Made by a program: the position numbers and the translations under genes. Below are positions 22,707 through 34,335 of a stretch of DNA of 64,000 nucleotides, piece after piece. Below the pieces are notes generated by a model. The model had not been told where the DNA came from, did not search any database, and worked only from the letters and a program-made list of their open reading frames with translations. This DNA is from Chaetomium olivaceum (taxonomy: Eukaryota > Ascomycota > Sordariomycetes > Sordariales > Chaetomiaceae). Numbering within the stretch: the first letter of the stretch is position 1; the number at the start of each line of letters is the position of its first letter. The stretch is taken from positions 1,162,732-1,226,731 of the forward strand of contig JAYWVB010000005.1 of NCBI GenBank assembly GCA_039881045.1, given 5' to 3'.

Positions 22707-25700
22707 ATGGCGAAACCCAGTGCAAGCGCGGCCGAAGTCGTGAGAAGGCAGCGCGATGGCTTACACGATGATGGCACCCGAAACAACGGAAGTTTGTTTC
22801 ACTACGCTACCGCAAAAGACAAAATAATTTTGGTTCTGAGCACCATATTAGCTGTGATTGCGGGTGCTCTCAACCCTCTCCTAACGGTACCAAATCGTAT
22901 TCCGCCATGTTACTTGGAAAGGCTGACACTGGCGGTGCGTACAGGTGGTATACGGCCAGCTCATCAACGCATTCAACGGCTTCGCGGCCGGCACGACGGA
23001 AAGCTCAGACCTGAGAAGCACCATCGCCCAGTTTACCCTGTACTATGTGTATTGTGCCATAGGCATCTTTGTCTTTATCTACATCGCGACCGTTGGTTTC
23101 TACTATGTCGGCGAGCGGATTGCACGAGCGCTTCGCCGCGCCTACCTCAAGGCCGTCATCAGCCAAAATATGGCCTTCTTTGACAACCGCGGCAACGGGG
23201 AAATCACTGTGAGCATCATGTCAGACATGGGCACGATACAAGAAGCCATCACGAGCAAGATCTCGGTTGCTATGACGGCGCTGGCCAACTTCGCCTCGGC
23301 CTTTGTCATCATGTACGTCGTCTCTTGGCGAACCGCCCTCGTCTTGAGTCCAACCTTCTTGGTGATGCTGGGTGTTGTCATGGCAGGTGGGTCCTACGCG
23401 GTCAAGCACCACAAACAGGCCATGGGCTCCCAGGCCCAGGCGGCAAGCTTGGCAGAAGAAAGCATCGCCTCGGTCCGCGAAGTGACCGCCTTTGGCATCC
23501 AGGGATTCTTGGTAGCCAAGTACCACTCATACTTAAAAGCTTCGGGGCGTTCGGATGTCAAATCACGAGACAGCGTCACGTACATGATCGCATGGTCAAA
23601 CGCCATGCCCTGCCTTGTATACGCCCTGTCGTTTTGGGTTGGCTCCATCTTCCTCGTCAGGGGCCAAACTTCCGTCTCAGCAATCGCGACCACCACGCTA
23701 GCCATCATCATAAGCGCCTTTGCCATCATCCGAGTTGCGCCTTCGTTTCAGGCCCTGACCGCAACCGTTGCCGGTTCCAGCAAGATCCTGAGCACCATAG
23801 CACGAAGATCTCCCCAGGACCCGTTCTCTTCGGAGGGCAAGCACCTGCAGAACGTGGCCGGCGAGATTGCTTTTCGCGACGTCAGCCTCGTCTATCCATC
23901 AAGGGAAGAGGCCGTTGTTCTGGATCGGGTAAATATCCGATGTCCTGCTGGCAAAACAACGGCTATCGTGGGGCCGTCTGGAAGCGGGAAAAGCAGCGTG
24001 GTCAGCTTGTTGGAGCGGTATTATGAGCCCACCGAGGGTGTCATTGGTGAGTTATTTTCCAACCAGCAGACAATTCCGCTGACATCAACGTTTCCAGAAC
24101 TTGACGGACATGACTTGCAGTCACTAAACCTACGGAACTTGCGCAGCCACGTTTCCATTGTTGAGCAGGAGGTGGCCCTCTTCGATACCACCGTTTTCGA
24201 GAACATCCGGTATGGCCTCCTAAACTCCGACTTTCAAGGTACCCAAGAGGATTTGCGTAACGCCGTCGTCCAAGCGGCAAGGGACGCCAACGCCCACCAG
24301 TTCATCTCGAAACTAGCCAACGGGTACGACACAATGGTTGGACAGGCAGGTACGCAGCTATCTGGGGGGCAACGGCAACGGATCGCCCTCGCAAGGGCCC
24401 TCATCAAACAACCATCCATCCTGCTCCTGGACGAGGCTACCTCGGCGCTCGACTCCAAGTCAGAGGCTGTTGTTCAACAAGCGCTGGACTCGGCGGCCAA
24501 GAACCGGACAACCATCATGATCGCTCACAGGCTCTCGACTGTGCGCAACGCAGATCAGATTATCGTCATGGAAGGGGGCCGGGTGATGGAGAAGGGAACG
24601 CACACGGAACTGATGGAGCTACATGGACTGTACGCCGGCATGGTACAGAACCAACAGGTCATGGATGTTCCAGGGCCAAGCTTGCAGGCACCACCACAAG
24701 ATTTGACTAGCAGACATGGCATCTCGCTGGATAAGAAACCGGACTTGCACGTTGCCGAAGACGACATCCCCCCAAGCCCGGAAACGCAGTCTTACAAAGG
24801 ATTGGGGTTGGTGAGCACACTCAAGTTCATATATCACGTCAATGCCGAGGAAAAGGGGCTGCTGGCAATCGGTACCGCGAGCGCCATCATTGCGGGATTC
24901 GGCATTCCAATGTGAGTAGGACCACGAGAGGGAAGGGAGTTTAGGGGGCTAACCGTCGGTCCCTCAGACAATCCATATTTTTTGCGAAGCTTCTCGACAG
25001 CCTGTCCCTCGACCCGGTATCTCTACGCCAGAGTGTCAACTTTTGGTCTGGCTTGTATGTGATGATGGCAGGTGTCGCTTTTATATTCTGGTCGGCCCTG
25101 GGCCTTGCTTTCGCGCGCTCAACCGAGGCACTATCACGACGTGCAAAGAGGTGGGCGCTCGAGTCCATCCTGTCTCAGGATATTGCGTTCTTCGATCGCA
25201 AGGACCGTTCTACCGGCGCTCTGCTCGAAGTTGTGACTGGGAGCACGGAACAGCTATCGAGCCTAAGCGGCCCGGTGATCGGGAGCGTGTTGACCTTTCT
25301 CTCCACCATTCTAGCCGGCATTGTCATCTCGCTAGTCATAGGCTGGAAGCTGGCCCTGGTTTGCACCGCCACGATCCCCATCGTCGTCGCCTGCGGATGG
25401 ATCCGTCTCCGCATGCTGGCGGTGTTTGATGGTCAGGTAAAAGAGACAGGGAAAGAAGCTGCGTCGTACGCGAGCGAGACGGTCCGGCTGGTCAGGACCG
25501 TGGCTTCTCTCGGCATCGAAGAGTTTGCTCTTAACCGATATGACGAGATCCTCTCTCAGCGGGCTGCAACTTCGCTTCGGTCCATGCTATCCGCGTCGGC
25601 CCTGTACGCCGCTTCCCAGTCCGTCGTCTTTCTCTGCGCCGCGTTGGCGTTCTGGTATGGTGGCCAACTCGTATCCACCGGCGAGTATAGCGTGTTCCAG

Positions 25701-26698
25701 TTCTACATCTGTTTCGTTGCGCTTATCTCGGGTGCCCAGACAGCAGGGTCTATTTTCTCTTACGCCCCCGACGCCAGCAAGGCCATGCACGCCAGTCACG
25801 AACTCAAAAGCTTGCTAGAGAGCAAGTCGAAAATGATAGGAACGCCACGGGGAGATGGCCGGCCCAATGAAAAAATACATTCCACCGATGGCATCCAACT
25901 CGAGCTCAGCGATGTCGACTTTCGATACCCGTCCAGATCCGATCACCAAGTCCTACAAAATTTCAATCTTACCATCAGCGCAGGCCAGTACGTAGCTCTA
26001 GTCGGCCCTAGTGGCTGTGGGAAGAGCACCATACTGGCACTCCTCGAACGATTCTATGACCCGGACAAGGGCGTCGTTCGAGTCGACGATGTGGCCCTCC
26101 CGACGCTCAATGTGCAGCAACATCGACAAAATGTGTCCCTGGTCAGCCAAGGTGCCGCGCTGTACTCTGGGACAATTCGCGAAAATATTGCCTTGGGCCG
26201 ACAGAGCAGTGGTGGCAACCCTATGGAAACAACCGATCAAAATATCATGGATGTCTGCAAGCAGGCCAATATCCACGATTTTATCACCTCGTTGCCGTGA
26301 GTTCTGTTCCAGGTTGCATATCCCTCGAAGCTAACCATTCAATTTCCAGTGATGGTCTATCTACGGTCCTGGGTCCCCGCGGGACGCTGGTCAGTGGGGG
26401 ACAGCGGCAGCGTATCGCCATTGCCCGGGCACTCATACGCCAGCCGCAGATTTTGTTGTTAGATGAGGCCACGTCAGCGTTGGATCCGGAATCGGAGAGA
26501 CTGGTACAGGAGGCCCTCGATAGGGCAGCGCACGGCCGAACGACGATTTCGGTCGCCCACCGTTTGAGTTCTATCCGGGCAGCCGACATGATTTACGTTC
26601 TAGATGCGGGAAGGATTGTTGAGTCTGGGAACCATGAGGAGCTGATGGCTATGCGGGGGGCGTACTGGGACCTGGTGAAGATGCAGAACCTGGAGTAG
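22707..26698 (+). CDS. Full-size ABC-B (MDR-type) transporter
   Basis: Five exons (22707-22886, 22945-24046, 24098-24911, 24968-26296, 26350-26698) give 1257 residues arranged TMD-NBD-TMD-NBD. The second intron is 51 bp, a multiple of three, so it can be overlooked; removing it restores EGVIELDGHDL. NBD1 has Walker A GPSGSGKSS near residue 402, signature LSGGQRQRIALARAL and Walker B ILLLDEATSALD; NBD2 has GPSGCGKST, VSGGQRQRIAIARAL and the same Walker B. All key residues are intact, so both sites should hydrolyse ATP. A plasma-membrane exporter of hydrophobic or peptide products is the usual role in metabolite clusters, giving secretion and self-protection. Divergent from the dehydratase gene and convergent with the regulator. 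Confidence 0.96.
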
Positions 26699-26864
26699 GG
26701 TAACATACTCCTCACCCAGGTAGATAAGTGAATCATCAAACGTCTCGTTTTAGTCAAAGTTGATAGCCAACGCCAATTTATATGAGCGCAACCTCCAAGG
26801 TACTAATACATGAACTCCGATCTCATGCAAACACAGCGGGGGATCCCCGGTCCCCGATGCTTGG

Positions 26865-27727
26865 TCATGCGTCAATATCCGCCCCATGCTGTAGTAGGAG
26901 GAGCACCAGGGGCTCAGACCCGCTTTCTACTGCGAGATGAAGGGCCATGGTACCCAACGAGTCTTTGGCATTCACGTCTGCGGAAGCCTCTAGCAGTAAC
27001 TTGACGACCGTCTCGTTTTTTCCTGCTACTGCTCTGAAGAGCGCGGTGCGCCCTAGGAAATCCCTTTCGTTAGGGTCGGCCAGCTTCTCTAATAATAGCC
27101 TCGTAAGGACTTCCGAACCACGCTCGCAGGCAAGATGCAAGGCCGTCGCCCCGTTATGATCTTGCTTCGTGATATCTGCCCCGCGCTCTAGAAGCAGGTG
27201 TTATGGGCTCATTCCCTGTGTTCACGGCAAGATGAAGCGCCGTTCGGCCTTGCTCACTGATGATCTCGGGACCAGGTTGCTGGTGCGTCCTTTTCCAAGA
27301 CGGATCAAATGCCCACAGCGATTGGTCATCGCATGGCGAGGGGTTTTGAGAGGCCCGAGGAGGGAGGGCTGACCGGGGCCAGGTCGAAGGTTGTTTCAGC
27401 CGCATTCGATGTTGGCGGCGAAGCTAGGATGGGGTCGGCAGGTTCTAGCTGGCCGAGGGCGGCTTCTAGAGCTTGGATACGCTGCTTTTGGTTTCGACCT
27501 GGAGGGTGCTGGTGTGAGCAATCTTCTGTAAGCAGCCGATTCATCAAAGTAAGATGTTCTTTGCTCACGGTAGTTCCTCTGTGCAATCCGGTTTTGCTCT
27601 CGCTTCCGTTCCCGCTTCTCCACGTCCTGCAGTAGTATCCGGGTTGCTTCTCCGTGACACCACCAACGGCAGACAGATCCGATAGCCTTGCATAGTTGCC
27701 ATAGCTAAGGTTGGCGTTGGTATGCAT
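26865..27727 (-). CDS. bZIP-ankyrin (bANK, ToxE-type) transcription factor, frame-disrupted
   Basis: A basic DNA-binding region with NRIAQRNYRRNQKQRIQALE spans a 70-bp intron (27568-27499) and matches fungal bZIP basic regions; no long leucine zipper follows. A proline-rich linker leads to four ankyrin repeats (cores GRTALHLAVN, GATALHLACE, GRTALFRAVA, GTMALHLAVE). This basic-region-plus-four-ankyrin layout is that of ToxE, the HC-toxin regulator, and of related cluster regulators. The frame must shift near 27626-27630, 27340-27347 (AAAACCCC) and 27201 to read the whole protein, about 264 residues. The start at 27727 (MHTNANL) is tentative. Position inside the cluster, convergent to the ABC gene, supports a pathway-specific role. 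Either consensus errors or a decayed regulator. Confidence 0.75.
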
Positions 27728-29545
27728 GGTGGGTGTTACAGAAAAGGGTTGCAACAATGCTCAGGCTTCAAGTTTGTCCAACCCGGCCTTTTGGTGGATT
27801 TTTCTTCCTGTTTTAAGTTTTCGACTGACGAGCAACAGACATCTCACCCCGATGTGCATACCAAGGTGCCGAAAGAGGAAGGTAGTTCTTCACCGGCCGG
27901 TGCGCTGCTCTCACCATGAGCCAGTTCTCACGGATGATATGCAGGGGGGAGGCGCTGAGCAAGACACGCATGTATGATACTTCGGGTTTGCGACTCGTGC
28001 AAGGCACTGTCCGAGCTCGGCCTGCTCCTCCGGACCTTTGCATATGTAGAGAGGGAGGGTGTGGGGGCTAATGTGGAGTCTAGATGGGAAATAAACCCCG
28101 AGCCCTGGAGAGTACATTCCTGGTGTATTCGTAGTTTGCGCCTTGAGAGGCTCATGCCGGCTTGGCTCCCGGCCTCCTTCGCTTTCGGAAAAGCTCAAAA
28201 CTGAACCAAAGATGGAAAAGAACCGGGGTGCAGAAACTCGGAAACCTTTGGCCTCTGACGTCGCTCAAGCTCAGTAAGCTCCGCCACCTCAGCATCCCCC
28301 CGTGTTGTCGAGTTAAGCGTGATTAGTCGATGTTGTGAGCCAATACACTAGAGTCATGGACTGCTGATTGGGCTAGCTCAATTCCAGTTGGCTGGGATAC
28401 GATGCAAACTCAGTGCCTCCTCGTATCAAGTTGAGTATGGGTGAGCGGTGACCGCCTGGCGAGACGAGGCGGAGCCGAGTCAGGAGGGTATTAGCGCAAA
28501 CGGTGCCAGATCAGACGGGATTTTACCGCTACGTAATGTAGAGTACGTGCGTCTGAGACAAGGACAAGTCATCAAGGTATGGGTTCCTTTTCCAATACCA
28601 ATGGTGGTAAGATGGTGGTAAGATGGGAATATTCGTTACTTGGTCCAGATTAGGAATGATTGCCGACCATTGGCGCCTCGCGCTGACGGATCCCATCACG
28701 ACGAGTCCGCCGTCCTGCATTAATTAAGGATCTCCATATTGCCGCGCTGTCCCGAGGCGGGTACATACAAAGATCCTGCGGTCATCCTACTACATACTGT
28801 GTAAACCCCGGTCCCCGGGCCTCTCCGTCGTCCCTTCCCTTGTCTCGGCTGTTGGGATAACGTTCGGGCCTGTCGGCGCCGAGAAAAAGGGGCGTGCGCA
28901 TCGCCTGCATGCGCGAAGTGCTCTGACTGTGGAATCCTACCTTACCGCCGAAGCGCTGACTGGACCATGGCGAGGGGCCGGTTTCGCACATTGCACTCAG
29001 AATGGCACAACAAGTGAATACTTCGTACCCCAAAGTAACCCCCACTTTGGGGCTCAAGAATGACTTGCTGCTGTGCCAAGTGCAACCCGAAGCAAGGCAA
29101 AACCTTCATATCCTGGGCCCTTATTAGACGTGTTTTTGTCTCATGTCACCACAAATGCACCACATCGGGTTTTGCTAACCCTAAAAATCCTTCCATTCAT
29201 TAACTAGGGTTGGCATCCTCCACGCCCTCAGTCACAAATGTCTCCCGAGGTGGTACTGCACTGACGCGGTGGTGTGGCACAACCCGGAGCCGGATGACGG
29301 CATCCGACCCCCGGCAAACATCCTCCGCGGCTCTGTGCATTGTGCACACCCGTGTAAGCATTCCCTCCAAGGTTACATATCGACCTAACCTTAACAGGTC
29401 TGGCCTCCAAGGGCCCGAGACCCCCAGCCCTACGCTATTCCTAAGCAGCCGCCTGGACGACGGGAAAATGCGCGATTGGTAAAAGCCGGAGCCTCTGGTG
29501 GTGCAACGGGAGCTCCCCGTGCCAATCCTAGAAGGCGATTCATGG
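27728..29545. other. 1.8-kb gene-free region between regulator and IPMS
   Basis: No convincing gene. It contains a direct repeat of TGGTGGTAAGA near 28603-28625, a perfect hairpin at 29028-29052 and GCTAACCCTAAA near 29176. The left part should hold the regulator promoter and the right end the IPMS terminator. Confidence 0.5.
29028..29052. other. Perfect 9-bp inverted repeat (hairpin)
   Basis: CCCCAAAGT, a 7-nt loop AACCCCC, then ACTTTGGGG. It is followed by no T-run, so it is not a bacterial-style terminator. Confidence 0.6.
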
Positions 29546-31406
29546 TCAGCGATCGATGAGATGACTTGGCGCATGCGGGACACGTACCAAGGCTGCCGAG
29601 AGCGATGCAAGCAGCGTTGCCTGCTCTTCTGTATTCGCCGCTTTAACTCCCCAGGTGACACGACCCCCACCCGAGCACATGACGATCGCGATGACGCTCG
29701 ATTCAGGGAGGCCACTGTTCACCGAATCAGCGCTCGGCCTCCCGAGTGTGCACGTAAACTCCAGACGGCAGTCGGCAAACGCTGACAGGCCAAATCGGAC
29801 GGCCTCGAGCATCGAGGCGCCGTGTCCGACAAGCTGGCGCGCGAGGCCGTTCACGAGAATTACCGTCTCCACTCTAACCAAAGACCCAGACTCCAACGTC
29901 TTCAACGTGGTTTTGACGAGGGATAGTACTCGCTGATCCTGGCTCTGAACGTTATATTGTCGGAGGAAGAGGTTTGTGACCTCGTTAGGAAGCAATGTGC
30001 GCCCCTTGACCTCGGACTCGGATTTGACGGCCAGGGAAAACGCCCCCAAGATGGCCTTGGGCGCTTCAAGTTGCAGAGCTTGCGAGAGGACCCAGGCGAT
30101 GCCGCCTTTGCCGCTCTGCGAATTCACCCTGATCACAGCCTCATACGACGCCCCGATGTCGTGCGGGTCCATGGCAAGATACGGAACCTTCCACAGGTGG
30201 GGCCGACCATGGCTGTCACCCTCGGCGGTAGCATTCCACCTCTTGAAGCCCTTGTTGATGGCGTCCTGGTGCCCGCCGCTGTAAGCGACAAAGACCGAGT
30301 CTCCCGCATATGGGGCGCGCGTGTGGACGGGGATTTGGGTGAGCTCCTCGACAACTCTGCGGATCCGCGGCAGGTCGGAGAAGTCCAGGCCCGGATCGAT
30401 CCCCTGTGTGTACAGGTTTAGCGCGAGCGTCACCAGATCGACGTTGCCCGTCCGCTCGCCATTTCCGAAGAGGCAGCCCTCCACTCTCGTCGCCCCGGCG
30501 AGCTGCCCAAGTTCAGCAGCCGCGACAGCAGAACCTCGATCGTTATGGTTGTGCAATGAGACACAGACTGTGGGGTCCCCAGAGAAACCGCGAGAGAAGA
30601 TTTCGACCTGGTCGGCGAATACGTTCGGACTCGACATCTCGACCGTCGCCGGCAGATTTAGTATTATGGGAACCTCGGCGGACGGCTCCCACGCCTCTTT
30701 TACCGCGCGGCAAATCTCGATAGCAAAGTCCGGGTCTGTGTCGGAGAAAGCCTCGGGACTCCACATGAGTGCCCATGTTGTGTCTTTGTGAGCCGGGTCG
30801 TCCTTGGTGATGGCCCTGAGGTATTTCGCATGCTCGACGGCGGTGCGCAGTTGGGCTTCCCGAGTGGTGCTGAAGATGGTGTCGATGAAATTGTCGCTGG
30901 TCGCGATGTAGAGACTGACGATGATCTTCTTGGCTCCTTTGACGGCGTCGACGGTCCGGCGGATGAAGTCCTTCCGGCAGGGCGTCATGACTTCAAGCCA
31001 AACATCAGGCGGGCCATTTGCGACACACCTCTGCGCGAACTGGAAGTCCATATCTGATGATGCCGGGAAACCCACCTCGATCTCTTTGAAGCCGATGTCT
31101 ACCAACATCTGGAAGTAGGTCCACTTTTGCTGGGGGTTCTACTCGATCAATATCAGAACGTGCCCTCCACCTCCTTAGTGTCACTTACCATCGGACTCGA
31201 CAAAGCCTGGTTGCCATCGCGCAGGTCTGTAGACAGCCATCTCGGGGGCTTGGTGATTTTCTTGGACGGCCATGTTCTGTCGGGGAGCGACGGGCCCTTG
31301 AAGGCCGAGTATTTGTCGGATGCACGTTTTAACCTGGGAGTTGCGAACACAATTAGCACCCAGTTTAGAACTCTCGGCGACAGTAAGGAATCGCGCACAT
31401 TGGCAT
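29546..31406 (-). CDS. 2-isopropylmalate synthase-like enzyme
   Basis: A LeuA-family Claisen condensing enzyme that adds acetyl-CoA to an alpha-keto acid. An 8-bp first exon (31406-31399, Met-Pro and part of Met3) is joined over a 65-bp intron to 31333-31189, then over a 50-bp intron to 31138-29546, giving 581 residues beginning MPMLK as in fungal Leu4 proteins. DLRDGNQ (metal-binding Asp42), the HNH ligands His247 and His249, and GNGERTGN are intact. The C-terminal regulatory domain is present, but the usual GxGNGP loop reads GHGASMLEA and the leucine-binding loops are altered, suggesting loss of leucine feedback or a different keto acid. Divergent from the ATP-grasp gene. Probably starts amino-acid homologation (compare HtyA). 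Confidence 0.92.
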
Positions 31407-31975
31407 AGTGGCGCAGCTGATATGTGACTCGTGATATTCCGTCTAGGATGGGTGTACGGAACAAGAAAGCCAGTGGTTGGGACTCCAAAGTCGAACGTTA
31501 CAAGTACAATATCATTACCATTACAGCAGTCAGTTTGGAAATCCTACAAAGGATCATTCAGCACTTAAGTACCTTACCCACGGAGGTAGAAACTTGAAAC
31601 ATAACCCTAAGTAGCCTTCAGCTTGGGCAGCTAAGTCCATGCTGGTATGCAGTGGGTAGAAGATGTGACATTATGACTGGACACTGGTTCACCTGTATTA
31701 TTTGGTGGTGTCGCCTGGCTTACGTTGGAACTGAGTAACGGGTCGATCTTGATGTCAGGCGTGACCATGCATTCATCCTCCGTCGATTTCATCGATGATT
31801 GGCCAGCAGGCGAGTTTCCGCCGCCGTTGGGGCAGCACTCCGGAAATGATGGAGCATACCATGCATACATTCAAAAAGGTTCCGAAACCTCATCCCAAAG
31901 CCAAATCACGCAAGCATCAACTGTTACTACCCAGTAGCGTTTCACTTTCAACAAGCGAGCCCTGAAAGAGTGACC
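31407..31975. promoter_or_regulatory. Shared promoter of IPMS (-) and ATP-grasp ligase (+)
   Basis: A 569-bp divergent region. It holds a tag with one mismatch at 31602-31614, about 195 bp upstream of the IPMS start. No regulator site can be assigned with confidence. Confidence 0.65.
31602..31614 (+). repeat. 13-bp telomere-like tag (one mismatch) upstream of IPMS
   Basis: TAACCCTAAGTAG, in the shared promoter. Confidence 0.7.
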
Positions 31976-34126
31976 ATGGCCACGACAGCGACTAACAGCC
32001 TCTTATTGGTCGAGGGAAAGACGGGCAAAGGTAACCCTAAGTAATTTCGCCGTCGGGGAGGGGCCGTTTCGTGCTAACTCGCCAAGCAGTCGTCTTCGAG
32101 GCCAGCTGGACAGCCAAGCTGAACGCCACATGCAACGACCCGCGGGGCCGAAGCAGGCCCTTCGTGTCTCTCGACTTGTCCCTCCAGGCTAACGGCAGCG
32201 GCCCACATGGCCATGGAATCGCCGTCGGACCGGCGGAGGGAGATGATGACCAAGTCGTCATCACAACCCCTTACGGCGAGACGCTCACCGCGACCAGCCA
32301 CTCTCTTGGCTCGCCAGAGGCACTCAACTTTTTGCGCCAGCTCCTGAAACATGCCCAGTCATCGAGACGCGCACACTTGGCCAAGTTCATCATCCCGACT
32401 GTCCCGGGTTACATCGCCCGGTCGGACATTGTGCAACTCCGGTTGAAAGACAGCGAGTTCGTCGAGCTTGTGTCGACGTTCGCGGCACCCCGCCAGTACT
32501 TTACAGGTGGTAACGTAGTCACCGAAGGGGCAGACGAATGTTGCGGTTGGCTCAGCCATATCCTGCGGAGGTCAGCCGCGGGTGTCTTGGTCAAAGACCG
32601 GGATGACAAAGGCGCCAAGGTCAACCTGCATCAGGCATCAGCGGCCCTCGAAGTCCAGCTGGATGACCGGCTTTCGTTCCCATGGCTCACCAATACGCTG
32701 CATCCCAGGAGAACACTGGCCATTATCGAAGCCGGCCGCGTCCACCCGCGCTATGGAGGGACGGGTCCGTCTGTTTACGGAGCGGCCAAAGCTCTCGGCA
32801 TCGACATCATTGCTATGGACAACGCCGGCCACTGGATGGAAGGGGCCGAGTTTGCCGATTGGCGCATGGCCTTTGTCCCCCTCGCGCTGCATGATCCGCC
32901 GCGCGATGACTTCACAGAGCAAATCGTGGAGACGGTGAGATCGTGCCGCATTCCGATCGACGGCCTAATGACCCTCTGCGAGTCATACATGGGTCCGGTC
33001 GCGCGCGCCTGCCAGCAGCTGGGCCTTCCAACTCAATCTCCGATCCCGTACCTCACAGCCACGGACAAGTACCGGACCAGTGTCTTCGAAGGCCACCAGG
33101 CTCATCTCGCTTCCAGCTCCGACGAGGCGGTCACCATCGCAACCAAGGTTGACCTTCCGTACCCTTTGATTATCAAGCCGTGCAACGGCTGGAGCTCGGA
33201 GGGTGTGAGCTTGGTGCATCATAAGTCCGAGATCCGTGCGGCTGTTGAATCCATCGACACGACGCGCGCACGGAAACGCCTTTGTTATGGAGCCATACTG
33301 CGCTGGTCCCGAGGTTGACGTTAACCTGGTGCTGTTGAATGGCGAGCTCCTCTTCTTTGAGGTATGCGACGATATGCCGAAGACGGCCGAGGACGGGGAA
33401 GGGTTACTTGGGGCTATCAGCGGTGCCCAGGGCGGGTCCTCTCTGAGCACCTTTATTGAGATGTGCAGTGTCTTCCCGTCAGCCCTCCCCCGGCGCGAGA
33501 TCGAGATCCTCCGTGACTCTTTTCACGCCAGCCTTCTACGCTTGGGCTTTGACACGGGTATGTTCCACCTCGAAGGACGGGTTCAGGACTCGACGGTCGA
33601 GTATGCCTTCAAGCAGGGTGATGGGGTCGTGGACCTGAGACCAAAGTTCGAGACGTTGGAGCAACCGACGAAAGCGTGGCTCATTGAGATCAACCCGCGG
33701 CCACCAGGGATGAAAGGGAGCCTGATAATTGAGTCAACCTGGGGCGTTGATTACTGGGCCACTACCTTGTTGACCGCACTCCGAGACGACGAAAGGCTTC
33801 GGGCCCTGTCACAGCCGTTCGCGTCGGGAGCACAGTACACTAGTGCGATGGTTTTTATTCCGACCGAGTACAACGCTGAGACCTGCGAAGGTATCTTTGA
33901 TTCCGATGACATGGTAGAGGAGTTGTTTTCCCGCCGGCCGGACCTTGCCCGCCACGTTAGTCGGAGCGGATGCCTCGTTCATCGTGGGCAGAAGATCCCG
34001 CATCCTCAACGGGACGGCTACAACTCCTTCCTCGCGTGGTTTAACGTTTTCTCCCGGAAGAGTAGGGCGGAGACGTTGCGGTTGGCGGCCGAGGTACGGA
34101 AAGAAGTGCGATACAGGTTCAAATAG
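31976..34126 (+). CDS. ATP-grasp amino-acid ligase (one frameshift)
   Basis: A protein of about 696 residues resembling carnosine-synthase/ATP-grasp ligases that activate a carboxylate as acyl phosphate and couple it to an amine. Exon 1 (31976-32030) is joined over a 59-bp intron (32031-32089) to the main exon in phase 1. ATP-grasp motifs: IIKPCNGWSSEGVSLV near residue 380, AFVMEPYCAGPEVDVNLV near 414, and the metal-binding EINPRPPGMKGSL near 547. The N-terminal 330 residues are a preATP-grasp region with no motif I recognise. The frame changes near 33268-33274 in a GCGCGC run; one extra base explains it. The intron starts with the 13-bp tag, so the 5' splice site is part of it. Probable peptide-bond-forming enzyme of the cluster. 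Confidence 0.87.
32032..32044 (+). repeat. 13-bp telomere-like tag at the ATP-grasp 5' splice site
   Basis: TAACCCTAAGTAA, exact. The T is the second base of the GT donor, so the intron opens GTAACCCTAAG. Confidence 0.85.
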
Positions 34127-34231
34127 TCACAGTGGTCTGGTTAATCCAGCCAACATCGTACGTCTCAAAGTAGTTCCAGATCACAGTAATCTCCCCGCCT
34201 AAATAGAAATCAACATTAATGCTTAGGCATA

Positions 34232-34244
34232 TAACCCTAAGTAA
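34232..34244 (+). repeat. 13-bp telomere-like tag downstream of ATP-grasp gene
   Basis: TAACCCTAAGTAA, exact, followed by CCC. Confidence 0.85.
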
Positions 34245-34322
34245 CCCACTGAGACTTTGATGAGAAGAAACACGGCAAGATAATTAGTGGTCTTCTGAAT
34301 GTGTTTCTCAGTGAGTTCTGGT

Positions 34323-34335
34323 TAACCCTAAGTAT
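34323..34335 (+). repeat. 13-bp telomere-like tag (one mismatch) beside the transposon
   Basis: TAACCCTAAGTAT, 27 bp left of the transposon end. Confidence 0.7.

Noticed and set aside
33404..33416. TTACTTGGGGCTA inside the ATP-grasp coding region as another tag copy
   Set aside because: It has one mismatch and reads GLLGA in a conserved coding stretch, so it may be coincidence. I did not count it.
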